A program made the position numbers and the translations under genes. From contig NZ_JANZYP010000015.1 in NCBI RefSeq assembly GCF_025506355.1, positions 62,001-126,000 of the forward strand: a DNA stretch of 64,000 nt. Direction: 5' to 3'. Below, piece after piece: positions 54,031 to 62,657 of this stretch (positions within the stretch are counted from its first letter, which is position 1; each line of letters starts with the position of its first letter). This stretch comes from Sphaerisporangium corydalis (GTDB lineage: Bacteria; Actinomycetota; Actinomycetes; Streptosporangiales; Streptosporangiaceae). The notes beneath the pieces are model-generated. The model ran no database searches and was not told the DNA's origin. It saw only the letters and a list, made by a program, of their open reading frames with translations.

Positions 54031-57000
54031 GTGCGGATCGCGGTGCTCGGGTCGTTCGAGGTTCGTGACGACGACGGCACGGCGCTCGACGTCAGCGGCC
54101 CCCGGCTACGGCGGCTGCTCGCCGCGCTGGCCCTGCCGGCGGGACGCGCCGTCGCCACCGCGTCCCTGATCGACGACGTCTGGGGCGACGACCCGCCCGC
54201 CGGGGCGCTTCGCGCGCTCCAGTCCCTGGTCTCACGGCTTCGCCAGGTCGTCCCGGTCGCGGTGGAGGCCCTCCCGTACGGTTACCGCATGGCGGGCACC
54301 GTGACCGACGTCCGCGAGTTCGAACGGTCGGGCGAGGCGGGCCGGCACGCCTGGCGCCTGGGCGACGCCGAGACCACGATCCGCGAGCTGACGACGGCGC
54401 TGCGGCTGTGGCGCGGCGTCCCCTTCACCGGCCTCGGTCCCGGCTTCGCCCCCGCGACGGCCGCGCGCCTGACCGACCTCCACCTGTCGGCGACCGAGGA
54501 CCTCCTCGACGCCAGGCTGACCACCCTCGAACAGGGCCTCACCACATCCGGACGCGCGCGGAACACCCTTCTCGACCACTCGGCCGACCTCCCTTCCGGC
54601 CACGCCGGGGACGGTCCGGGGGGTGCGGGCGACACTTCAGGGCGCGCTGGGGACGGCTCGGGGTGCGCGGGGGACGTCGCCGCGGAGGTGGCGGCGCTGG
54701 TCGCCGCGCATCCGCTGCGGGAACGGCTGCACGGTCTGCGCATGCGCGCCCTGCGCGCGGCCGGGCGGCCCGCCGAGGCGCTGGAGGCCTTCGAGCACGC
54801 CCGCGCGACCCTGGCCGACCGGCTCGGCGCCGACCCCTCACCCGCGCTCCGTGCCCTGCATCTGGACCTGCTGCGCGACCCCGGCCCCGAGGAGCGGGGA
54901 CCGGGCCGCGCCCCGGGCAACCTGCGTGCGCCCCTGACGTCCTTCGTCGGGCGGGACGCGGAACTCGCCCAGGTCGGCGACCTGCTCGCGACCTCCCGCC
55001 TGGTGACGCTGGCGGGCCCCGGCGGGGTCGGCAAGACGCGCCTGGCCACGGAGGCGGCGGCCGCATGGGCGCACCGGACCGGCGAGGGCGCCTGGCTCGT
55101 CGAGCTCGCCGGCGTCCGCGACCCGCTGGAGATCACCGGCGCGGTCCTCACCGCGCTCGGCGTCCGCGAGGCGGGGGGTGACGGCGGGCGGCTGGTGGGG
55201 GCGCTGCGGGACCGGCGGCTGCTGGTGGTGCTGGACAACTGCGAGCACCTGATCGACGCCTGCGCGCGCATCGCCGAGGACGTCCTGGGCGAGTGCCCGG
55301 GGGTCCGCGTGCTCGCGACCTCCAGGGAACCGCTGTCGATCGCGGGCGAGTCGATCGTCGGCGTCGGCCGGCTGGCCGTGCCGCCTCCGGGATACCGGCC
55401 CGGTGACGCCTCGTCGTACCCCGCGATCCGCCTGTTCGCCGACCGTGCGGCGCTCGCCCGCCCCGGGTTCACCATCGCGCGCGACGACGAGGCCGCCGTC
55501 GTCGAGATCTGCCGCCGCCTGGACGGGCTGCCTCTCGCGATCGAACTGGCCTGCGCGCGGCTGCGCAGCCTTCCGGTGACCGAGATCCGCGACCGGCTGG
55601 GGGACCGGTTCCGGTTGCTGACCGGCGGCAGCCGTACCGTTCTGCCCCGCCACCAGACCCTGGAGGCCGTCGTCGCCTGGAGCTGGGACCTGCTGACGGG
55701 CCCCGAGCGGCGGCTGGCCCGCCGTCTCGCGGTCTTCACGGGCGGCGCGACCGTCGAGTCCGCCGAGGCCGTGTGCGCCGACGACGAGGCGCGAACGGGA
55801 CATGCGGTCGAGAGGCGGACCGGAGCCACGGACGAAGGACGGGCGGGAAACGGGGAGGAAGGACGGGCGGGAGACGGGGAGGAACCGGGAGCGCGAAGCG
55901 GAGGCGCGGATCGGGAGGAGGTGCGGGTCGGGGAGGTGCTCGATCTGTTGCGGGTGCTGGTGGACAAGTCGCTGGTCGAGCTGGTCGAGGTGCCCGGTGC
56001 CCCGGCCCGCTACCGGATGCTGGACACCATCCGCGACTTCACCGCCGCCCGCCTCGTCCGCGCGGGCGAGTCCGGCCGGGTGCGGCAGGCTCACGCGTAC
56101 CACTTCCTCGCGGGGGCGGAGGCCGCCGACCTGGCCCTGCGCGGCCCCGACCAGCTCCGCCACCTCGCCTGGCTCACCCGCGAGCACGACAACCTGACGA
56201 CCGCGCTGCGGTGGGCGGTGGACGACGCCGACGCCGAGGCGGCCGGGCGGCTGTGCACGGCGCTCGGCTGGTTCTGGGTGCTGCGCGGCGACCACGCCGA
56301 GGCCGCGACCTGGCTCGAGGAGTCCCTCGCCCTCGACAGGAGACCGGCCGGCCGCGACCACGCCGGACCAGGGGAACGAACCCGTGACTCCCTCCGGCCT
56401 GGCCCGGAGAAGCCCGGCCCCGTCCAGCCCGAGGCCCGCGAGCCACGCCGACCCGGCGCCGCGGCGGGTGGCGGGGTGGCGGGGCGGGTGGTGGCGGGGG
56501 CGCAGGTGTTCGCGGCGATGCATCACTCGGCGACCCACCGGCCTGAGCTGAGCGTGCGGGCGTCGGAGGAGGCGCAGCGGCTGGCCGATGCGGGAACGCC
56601 GCCGGACCACCCGGTCGCCGTCGTGTTCTGGCCGGTGATGAAGCTGCTGCCACGGTACGAGCTCGGCGCGGCCCTGGAGGGTCTGTCCGCCCTGGCCGAC
56701 CATCCCGATCCGTGGGTGTCGGCGGCGGCCGTGCTGCTCGGCGGCCTGTCGCGGGAGAACTCCGGCGACGCCGCCGGGGCGCTCGTGAGCCTGGAGGACG
56801 CGCGGAAGCGGTTCCTCGACATCGGCGACCGCTGGGGCGTGGCGACGGCGACCGGGTCGCTCGGCTACATCCGCAGCCTCGCGGGCGACCACGCGGGGGC
56901 GATCGCGGCGATGGCCGAGGCGAGGGGGCTGGCCGAGGTCCTGGGCGCCGAGGACGACGTCGCGGTGATGCTGGCCGAGCAGGGGGTGGAGCGCATGCGG

Positions 57001-57582
57001 TCCGGCGATCTGGCGGGTGCCCGCGCCGACCTCACCCGCTCGTTGAGCGTCGGCCGGTCGCGCGGTTCCCGTACGACGATGGCCTTCGTCGAGAGCGCGC
57101 TCGGCGAGCTGGCCATGGCGAGCGGCGACCTCCCGCAGGCCGGGGACCTGCTCGATCGCGCCCTCGAAAAGGTCGGCGTCCTCGGCGGCCTCCCCCCGAG
57201 GGTCCGCGCCCTCACCCTCCTGCGCCGGGCCCGCCTCTCCCTCCTCGCCGACCCCGCGTACGGCCCCGCGTCGGTGTACCTGCGGGAGGCGGTGGAGCTG
57301 GCGCGGCGGAGCGGGGATCGGCCGATCGTGGCGCGGGCGGCCGAGACGCTGGCCGAGGCGGCGCTGGCCGGGGGCCGGCCGGTGGAGGCGGGCCGGATGC
57401 TGGGGCTGGCCGAGGTGCTCCGGGGCATGCCCGACCACGGCAGCCCGGAGGTGCGGAAGATGGAGGCCGGGGGACGCGCGGCGGCGGCCGAGGCGTTCAC
57501 CGCCGCCCGCGCGTCCGCCGCCGCGCTGTCCCCCGACGCGGCGCTCGCCGCGCTCCTGGACGGTCAGGAACGCCTGCGGTAG
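54031..57582 (+). CDS. Second AfsR-type regulator (BTAD, NB-ARC, helical repeats)
   Basis: 1183 residues from GTG 54031. OmpR-like DNA-binding domain (MRIAVLGSFEVRDDDGTALDVSGPRLRRLLAALAL), BTAD (about 90-290) interrupted by a Gly/Asp/Ser tract (about 185-215), NB-ARC ATPase with LAGPGGVGKTRLATEAA (about 326-342) and LLVVLDNCEHLIDACARI, then a winged helix and TPR-like region. Two further low-complexity inserts lie near residues 590-630 and 770-820. Similar in plan to the SARP gene at 30966. No ribosome site of quality. Its last 19 bases overlap the end of the convergent ABC permease gene. Likely activates local or remote biosynthetic genes; no cluster is adjacent. Confidence 0.83.
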   Translation: MRIAVLGSFEVRDDDGTALDVSGPRLRRLLAALALPAGRAVATASLIDDVWGDDPPAGALRALQSLVSRLRQVVPVAVEALPYGYRMAGTVTDVREFERSGEAGRHAWRLGDAETTIRELTTALRLWRGVPFTGLGPGFAPATAARLTDLHLSATEDLLDARLTTLEQGLTTSGRARNTLLDHSADLPSGHAGDGPGGAGDTSGRAGDGSGCAGDVAAEVAALVAAHPLRERLHGLRMRALRAAGRPAEALEAFEHARATLADRLGADPSPALRALHLDLLRDPGPEERGPGRAPGNLRAPLTSFVGRDAELAQVGDLLATSRLVTLAGPGGVGKTRLATEAAAAWAHRTGEGAWLVELAGVRDPLEITGAVLTALGVREAGGDGGRLVGALRDRRLLVVLDNCEHLIDACARIAEDVLGECPGVRVLATSREPLSIAGESIVGVGRLAVPPPGYRPGDASSYPAIRLFADRAALARPGFTIARDDEAAVVEICRRLDGLPLAIELACARLRSLPVTEIRDRLGDRFRLLTGGSRTVLPRHQTLEAVVAWSWDLLTGPERRLARRLAVFTGGATVESAEAVCADDEARTGHAVERRTGATDEGRAGNGEEGRAGDGEEPGARSGGADREEVRVGEVLDLLRVLVDKSLVELVEVPGAPARYRMLDTIRDFTAARLVRAGESGRVRQAHAYHFLAGAEAADLALRGPDQLRHLAWLTREHDNLTTALRWAVDDADAEAAGRLCTALGWFWVLRGDHAEAATWLEESLALDRRPAGRDHAGPGERTRDSLRPGPEKPGPVQPEAREPRRPGAAAGGGVAGRVVAGAQVFAAMHHSATHRPELSVRASEEAQRLADAGTPPDHPVAVVFWPVMKLLPRYELGAALEGLSALADHPDPWVSAAAVLLGGLSRENSGDAAGALVSLEDARKRFLDIGDRWGVATATGSLGYIRSLAGDHAGAIAAMAEARGLAEVLGAEDDVAVMLAEQGVERMRSGDLAGARADLTRSLSVGRSRGSRTTMAFVESALGELAMASGDLPQAGDLLDRALEKVGVLGGLPPRVRALTLLRRARLSLLADPAYGPASVYLREAVELARRSGDRPIVARAAETLAEAALAGGRPVEAGRMLGLAEVLRGMPDHGSPEVRKMEAGGRAAAAEAFTAARASAAALSPDAALAALLDGQERLR

Positions 57583-58367
57583 GCCAGCACGGCGAGCGGG
57601 GCGAAGACGGCCACGATGGCGGCCGTCCAGAGAAGGGACACCAGCACCGCGTTCCCCGTCGGCGTGCCGAGCATCAGGCCCCTGGCCGCGTCCGACAACC
57701 GGGTGACCGGATTGACCCGTACCCAGACCTGGAGCCAGCCGGGCAGCTTCGCCGCAGGGACGAAGACGTTGCTGCCGAAGGTCAGCGGGAGGATGAGGAC
57801 GAAACCGAAGCCGCCGATGCTCTCGGGCGAGCGGGCGAGCAGGCCGATGAGGACCGACACCCAGCCCATGGCCATGGAGAACAGCAGGACCAGCAGGCAG
57901 GCGAGCGCCACGTCGCCGGCTTCCCCGTGCGTGCGGAACCCGAGGATCGCGCCCACGATGAACACCACCGTCAGCGACAGCGCGTTCCGCACGAGATCGC
58001 TGAGGACGCGCCCGACCAGCGGCGCCGACCGCGCGATCGGCAGGCTGCGCAGCCGGTCGAACACGCCGGTGCGCACGTCGGAGTTGACGGCGATGGCGGA
58101 GTTCATCGACGCGAAGACGGCGGTCTGGACGGCGACGCCGGGCAGGACGTACTGCAGGTAGGTGTGCCAGTCCCCCGCGACCGCGGTGCCGAACAGGAAC
58201 GTGAACAGCACGACGAACGAGATCGGCATCAGCGTGAGGTCGAGGAGCTGGTCGGGCGAATGCCTGATCTTCAGCAGCCCCCGCCACGCCAGCGTCAGCC
58301 CCGCCCCGGCGGGTCCCCGCCGGAAGGCCACCCCGCGAGGGTGGCCCGCGGCGCCCACGCCGGTCAC
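57564..58367 (-). CDS. ABC-2 type transporter permease (DrrB-like)
   Basis: 267 residues, six predicted membrane helices, ABC2_membrane pattern with RSLPIARSAPLVGRVLSDLVRNALS and the GFGFVLILPLTFGSNVFVP conserved block of DrrB. Partner of the ATPase encoded just upstream; its ATG overlaps the ATPase stop. Likely exports a hydrophobic drug or lipid. The 3' end overlaps the AfsR-type gene by 19 bp on the other strand. Confidence 0.87.
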   Translation of the reverse strand: MTGVGAAGHPRGVAFRRGPAGAGLTLAWRGLLKIRHSPDQLLDLTLMPISFVVLFTFLFGTAVAGDWHTYLQYVLPGVAVQTAVFASMNSAIAVNSDVRTGVFDRLRSLPIARSAPLVGRVLSDLVRNALSLTVVFIVGAILGFRTHGEAGDVALACLLVLLFSMAMGWVSVLIGLLARSPESIGGFGFVLILPLTFGSNVFVPAAKLPGWLQVWVRVNPVTRLSDAARGLMLGTPTGNAVLVSLLWTAAIVAVFAPLAVLAYRRRS

Positions 58368-59326
58368 GCGGCGGCTCCTTCACGGGCGTCGTGGCCGGTC
58401 AGGGCGAGGAACACCTCGTCAAGGGTGGCCAGGCGCAGCGCGATCTCGGTGATCGCGATGTCCTCGGCGGCGGCCCTGCGCAGCACCTCGTCCAGGGCCT
58501 CGCGGCCGTCCACGGTGGCGTCGACCGGCAGGGACACCAGCTCCCCCGAGCGGGTGGGCGCGGAGCCCGCCACGCCGGCCAGGACGCGTTCCAGGTCGGC
58601 GAGCCGGCCGGGGTCGGTCACCCGCACGTCCAGGGTCCGGCCGCCGGCCGCCCTCTTCAGCTCGGCGGGGGTGCCCACGGAGATCACGCGGCCGTGGTCG
58701 AGCACGGCGATCCTTCCGGCCAGCCGGTCGGCCTCCTCCAGGTACTGGGTGGTCAGCAGGACCGTCGTGCCCTCGTCCACCAGTGCCCTGACGAGGTCCC
58801 AGACCGCGCCGCGCGAGCGCGGGTCGAGGCCGGAGGTCGGCTCGTCCAGGAAGAGCACGCGCGGGCGGCCGATGAGGCTGGCGGCCAGGTCGAGGCGGCG
58901 GCGCATGCCGCCGGAGTAGGTCTTGGCCGTGCGCCCGGCCGCGCCCGTGAGGTCGAACCGTTCGAGCAGTTCGCCCGCCCGCCGCCGGGCCTCGGCCCGG
59001 GGCAGCCCGAGCAGCCGGGCGACCATCGTGAGGTTCTCCCGGCCGGTCAGGTCCTCGTCCACGGCCGCGTACTGCCCGGTGAGGCCGATCAGGTCGCGGA
59101 CCTCGCGTGGGCTGCGCGCGAGGTCGTGGCCGCCGATCCGCACGGTCCCGGCGTCGGGGCGCAGCAGCGTGGCGAGGATGCGCACCACGGTGGTCTTGCC
59201 CGCGCCGTTCGGGCCGAGCAGCCCGAACACCGAACCGGCGGGCACCGACAGGTCGACGCCGTCGAGGGCGACCGTCTTCCCGTATCGTTTTCGCAGGCCT
59301 TCGGCCTGGATCTGGTATGCCGTCAT
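58364..59326 (-). CDS. ABC transporter ATP-binding protein (DrrA-like)
   Basis: 320 residues. Walker A GPNGAGKTTV, Q-loop TGQYAAVDEDLTGRENL, signature YSGGMRRRLDLA, Walker B RVLFLDEPTSGLD and H-loop-region LLTTQYLEEAD are all intact. C-terminal extension LATLDEVFLALTGHDA is typical of DrrA, the daunorubicin-resistance-type family. ATG 59326 is chosen over GTG 59335, because GGAGAG then stands nine bases away. The ATPase and permease would form a simple homodimeric exporter. Confidence 0.9.
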   Translation of the reverse strand: MTAYQIQAEGLRKRYGKTVALDGVDLSVPAGSVFGLLGPNGAGKTTVVRILATLLRPDAGTVRIGGHDLARSPREVRDLIGLTGQYAAVDEDLTGRENLTMVARLLGLPRAEARRRAGELLERFDLTGAAGRTAKTYSGGMRRRLDLAASLIGRPRVLFLDEPTSGLDPRSRGAVWDLVRALVDEGTTVLLTTQYLEEADRLAGRIAVLDHGRVISVGTPAELKRAAGGRTLDVRVTDPGRLADLERVLAGVAGSAPTRSGELVSLPVDATVDGREALDEVLRRAAAEDIAITEIALRLATLDEVFLALTGHDAREGAAA

Positions 59327-59416
59327 ACGGCGCACTCTCCACCAGGCCGCTCATATCTCGCTCACACGGCGCTCACCGGCCGGCGGGCGGGCCTGAGGGG
59401 ACGGTGAGCCGCGAGG

Positions 59417-59860
59417 TCAGCGGTCTGGTTTGAGGACCTTGCGGTAGTAGGTCCCTGAGGACTCGTATTCGAGGGCCTGGTAGAACTCCTGGGCGCGCCG
59501 GGTGGCCAGCGCGATGTACCCGGCGTCGCGGGTGTGCGCCCAGGCGCCGAACTCCTCCAGGAGCCGCCGCCCGAGCCCGCGCCGGCGGAAGCCGTGCTGG
59601 GTCATCGCCTCCTCGACCCAGGCGACGTGCCCGTTGGCGAACAGCGTGAGGTGCACGAACCCGAGGAGGTACCCGCGCACGACCCCGTCCACGACGGCGA
59701 CCAGGATCAGGGCGTCCGGATTCTCCAGCAGGCGGGGGAAGGCCGCGTCGAACGCCGCCCTCTGGGGGCGGAAGGAGAGCGCGAACTCGCGCGCCAGTGC
59801 GAAGATCTCCTCGATGTCGTGCTCTTCAGCCCTTCTCACAAGGAGATCTTCGGAAGTCAT
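59417..59860 (-). CDS. GNAT family N-acetyltransferase
   Basis: 147 residues. Acetyl-CoA motif A appears as HVAWVEEAMTQHGFRRRGLGRRLLEEF (RxxGxGxx loop), and the C-terminal QEFYQALEYESSGTYYRKVL is the expected last strand/helix. Substrate unknown. Stands 90 bp upstream of the DrrA-like gene on the same strand, so it may be cotranscribed. Confidence 0.85.
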   Translation of the reverse strand: MTSEDLLVRRAEEHDIEEIFALAREFALSFRPQRAAFDAAFPRLLENPDALILVAVVDGVVRGYLLGFVHLTLFANGHVAWVEEAMTQHGFRRRGLGRRLLEEFGAWAHTRDAGYIALATRRAQEFYQALEYESSGTYYRKVLKPDR

Positions 59861-59914
59861 GAAAGGGACTTTAGGGAGTGGAGGGCACGTTCGTCCATTC
59901 GGCGTCCGCAGGGA

Positions 59915-60352
59915 TCACAAAGGGTGGTCGGAGAAACAGGCCAGGCCCCCGAGCTGGGTGACGAGCTCGAGCTGGTCGTAGTAGATGCGATGGCTGAGGA
60001 TCAGCCGCTCCTCCACGATCGAGACGCTGCAGGCGCCGATGGCGATCGGGCGGCCGGTCGCCTCCAGAATGCCCCCTCCGGGCACCAGAAACGGTCCCTT
60101 GTGGGTGCCGGTGATCGTGAACTCCGCCACCAGGGTGTCCTCGGAGCCGGTCACCGACTGGGGGGTCACGATCGTGTCCGGGAACGCTTGCATGAACTGG
60201 CCGTAATAGGAGGCGATCTCCTCTTTGTCTTCGGCGATGCCATCGGGGGAGACCAGGACGGGCCGCTCGGTGAAGCACTGCGCCAGCGCCTCGAGATCAT
60301 GGCTGTTGTACGCGTCTTTCAGGCGGTCGACGGCCCGTCGGGCATCGGACAT
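59915..60352 (-). CDS. NTF2-like (SnoaL-type) protein
   Basis: 145 residues. MSDARRAVDRLKDAYNSHDLEALAQCFTERPVLVSPDGIAEDKEEIASYYGQFMQAFPDTIV is the standard SnoaL/ketosteroid-isomerase-like beginning; GRPIAIGACSVSIVEERLILSHRIYYDQLELVTQLG is the end of the cone-shaped fold. The ATG at 60352 follows AGAAGGG. Function not assignable. Second NTF2-fold gene in the window (see 36709). Confidence 0.8.
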   Translation of the reverse strand: MSDARRAVDRLKDAYNSHDLEALAQCFTERPVLVSPDGIAEDKEEIASYYGQFMQAFPDTIVTPQSVTGSEDTLVAEFTITGTHKGPFLVPGGGILEATGRPIAIGACSVSIVEERLILSHRIYYDQLELVTQLGGLACFSDHPL

Positions 60353-60504
60353 CTGGTGGACCCTTCTCACGACGAGAACGGCGAGCGGACCAAGCACGCG
60401 ATGGCCGACTCACCGAGCCGGCCCGTGCCTCGTCCACTTTTCACGATAGCGCAGGTCATCGGGGTCGTTCATCGGCCGCCGACGGCCACGCGAGCGCTGC
60501 TCGC

Positions 60505-61665
60505 CTAAGCGGGCATACCCAGCTGGCGGGCGATCAGCATGCGCTGGACCTCGCTGGTGCCCTCGCCGATCTCCAGGATCTTGGCGTCCCGGTAGAAGCG
60601 GCCCACCGGGTACTCGTTCATGAACCCGTAGCCGCCGAAGATCTGGGTGGCGTCGCGGGCGTTGTCCATCGCCGCGTCCGAGCCCACCAGCTTGGCGATG
60701 GCCGCCTCCTTCTTGAACGGCTCGCCCGCGAGCATCTTCTCGGCCGCGTGGTAGTAGGCCAGGCGCGCGGTGTGGGCGCGGACCTCCATGTCAGCGACCT
60801 TGAACTGGATGGCCTGGTAACGCCCGATCGGCCGGCCGAACGCCTTGCGCTCCTGGACGTAGCGCAGGCACTCGTCCACGCAGCCCTGGGCGAGCCCGAC
60901 CGACAGGGCGGCGATGGCCACGCGGCCCTCGTCCAGGGTCTGCAGGAACTGCGCGTACCCCCGTCCCCGCCGGCCGAGCAGGTTGGCCTCGGGCACCCGG
61001 CAGTCGGCGAACGCCAGCTCCCGCGTGTCCGAGGCCGACCAGCCGACCTTGGAGTACTTTTTTGAGACCGTGAACCCGGGCGTCCCCGAGGGCACCAGGA
61101 CGGTGGAGATCTCCGGTTTGCCGCCTTCGCGGCGCCCGGTGATGGCGGCCACCGCGACGAAACCGGTGAGGTCGGTGCCCGAGTTGGTGATGAACGCCTT
61201 GGAACCGTTGATCACCCAGTGCCCGCCGTCCAGCTCGGCCGTGGTCCGCATGCCGCCGGGCACGTCGGAGCCGCCACCCGGCTCGGTCAGGCCGAAGGCG
61301 CCCAGCGTCTCGCCGGTGGCCAGCCGGGGCAGCCATTCGGCCTTCTGCTCGGCCGAGCCGAACCGCAGCACCGGCATCGCGCCGAGGGACACCGCGGCCT
61401 CAAGGGTGATCGCCACCGAGGAGTCGACGCGGGCCAGCTCCTCCAGGGCCAGGCACAGGGCGAAGTAGTCGCCGCCCATGCCGCCGTGCTCCTCGGGGAT
61501 CGGCAGCCCGAACAGCCCCATGCGCCCCATCTGGGCGACGATGTCGTAGGGGAACGCGCAGCGCTCGTAGAAGTCGCCGATCACCGGCGCGACCACGTCC
61601 CGCGAGAACTCCTCGACGGTCTTGCGCAACGCCTCGTACTCGTCGTTGAGCCGGTGCATGCTCAC
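60505..61665 (-). CDS. Acyl-CoA dehydrogenase of the Liu-type operon
   Basis: 386 residues. GLTEPGGGSDVPGGMRTTAELDGGHWVINGSKAFITNSG is the middle domain; the C-terminal GGYGFMNEYPVGRFYRDAKILEIGEGTSEVQRMLIARQLG carries the glutamate in EGTSE that is the catalytic base of short-chain and 2-methyl-branched enzymes; classical isovaleryl-CoA dehydrogenase has a different residue here. It therefore probably acts on short branched acyl-CoAs, as AcdH-type enzymes do. The GTG (61665) overlaps the HMG-CoA lyase stop; an ATG lies two codons on. Confidence 0.88.
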   Translation of the reverse strand: MSMHRLNDEYEALRKTVEEFSRDVVAPVIGDFYERCAFPYDIVAQMGRMGLFGLPIPEEHGGMGGDYFALCLALEELARVDSSVAITLEAAVSLGAMPVLRFGSAEQKAEWLPRLATGETLGAFGLTEPGGGSDVPGGMRTTAELDGGHWVINGSKAFITNSGTDLTGFVAVAAITGRREGGKPEISTVLVPSGTPGFTVSKKYSKVGWSASDTRELAFADCRVPEANLLGRRGRGYAQFLQTLDEGRVAIAALSVGLAQGCVDECLRYVQERKAFGRPIGRYQAIQFKVADMEVRAHTARLAYYHAAEKMLAGEPFKKEAAIAKLVGSDAAMDNARDATQIFGGYGFMNEYPVGRFYRDAKILEIGEGTSEVQRMLIARQLGMPA

Positions 61666-62657
61666 TCCTCCTCGACGGCCGGGGGTACCTCGGCCGGGAC
61701 CTGGGTGACGTTCCTACGGCCGGGGGACTCCGCGGCGAGTGCCTGGACGACGCGGGACGGGCTCGGGCGGCCCAGCTCCCCGGCCAGCCAGACGCTGGTG
61801 GCGACGAGCGATTCGAGGTCGACGCCGGTCTCGACGCCGAGCCCGGACAACATCCAGACCAGGTCCTCGGTGGCCAGGTTGCCGGTCGCGCTCTTGGCGA
61901 ACGGGCAGCCGCCGATGCCCCCGGTCGAGGCGTCGACGACGGTCACCCCGGCCCGCAGGGCGCTGAGGGTGTTGGCCAGGGCCTGGCCGTAGGTGTCGTG
62001 GAAGTGCACGGCGAGCCGCTCGGGGCCGACGCCGGCCTCGGCGAACGCCGCCAGCAGGGCCGTGACGTGCCCGGGGGTGCCGACCCCGATGGTGTCGCCG
62101 AGGGAGAGCTGGGAGCAGCCGAGGTCCAGGAGCCGCCGTCCGTGCCGGACGACCTGCTCCACCGGCACCGGCCCCTCCCAGGGGTCGCCGAAGCACATCG
62201 ACAGGTACGCCCGCACGTCCAGCCCGTTCTCCAGGGCGCGCGCGACGACCGGGGTGAACATCTCGATCGAGCCGTCCACGCTGCGGTTGAGGTTGCGGCG
62301 GGCGAACGTCTCTGTGGCGCTGCCGAAGATCGCGATGTCGGTGACGCCGTGGTCCAGGGCGCGGTCCAGGCCGCGCTCGTTGGGGACCAGCACCGGGTAG
62401 CGGACGCCCGGCACCCGTTCCATCCGCGTCAGCAGTTCCTCGGCGTCGGCGAGCTGGGGCACCCATTTCGGGTGCACGAAGCTGGTGGCCTCGATGGTGG
62501 TCAGCCCCGCCTCGGCGAGCCGGGCGAGGAACTCGGCCTTGACGCCGGCGGGGACGATCGCCGACTCGTTCTGCAGGCCGTCCCTGGGCCCGACCTCGTA
62601 GATCGTCACCCGGTCCGGCAGCCCGTCCATCGGGACCTCGAAAGGTGTGCGCATCAT
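61662..62657 (-). CDS. mvaB: Hydroxymethylglutaryl-CoA lyase
   Basis: 331 residues. Splits HMG-CoA to acetyl-CoA and acetoacetate, the last step of leucine catabolism. EVGPRDGLQNE near the N-terminus binds the metal and substrate, HFHDTYGQALAN supplies the metal histidines, and GIGGCPFAKSATGN holds the catalytic cysteine. ATG at 62657 overlaps the biotin carboxylase stop (ATGA), with GGGAGG upstream. The operon order is biotin carboxylase, lyase, dehydrogenase. Confidence 0.93.
   Translation of the reverse strand: MMRTPFEVPMDGLPDRVTIYEVGPRDGLQNESAIVPAGVKAEFLARLAEAGLTTIEATSFVHPKWVPQLADAEELLTRMERVPGVRYPVLVPNERGLDRALDHGVTDIAIFGSATETFARRNLNRSVDGSIEMFTPVVARALENGLDVRAYLSMCFGDPWEGPVPVEQVVRHGRRLLDLGCSQLSLGDTIGVGTPGHVTALLAAFAEAGVGPERLAVHFHDTYGQALANTLSALRAGVTVVDASTGGIGGCPFAKSATGNLATEDLVWMLSGLGVETGVDLESLVATSVWLAGELGRPSPSRVVQALAAESPGRRNVTQVPAEVPPAVEEE

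Noticed and set aside
54838-58383. 1181-codon minus-strand frame opposite the AfsR-type gene
   Set aside because: Long only because of GC bias; no motifs, while the plus strand encodes complete BTAD and NB-ARC domains.
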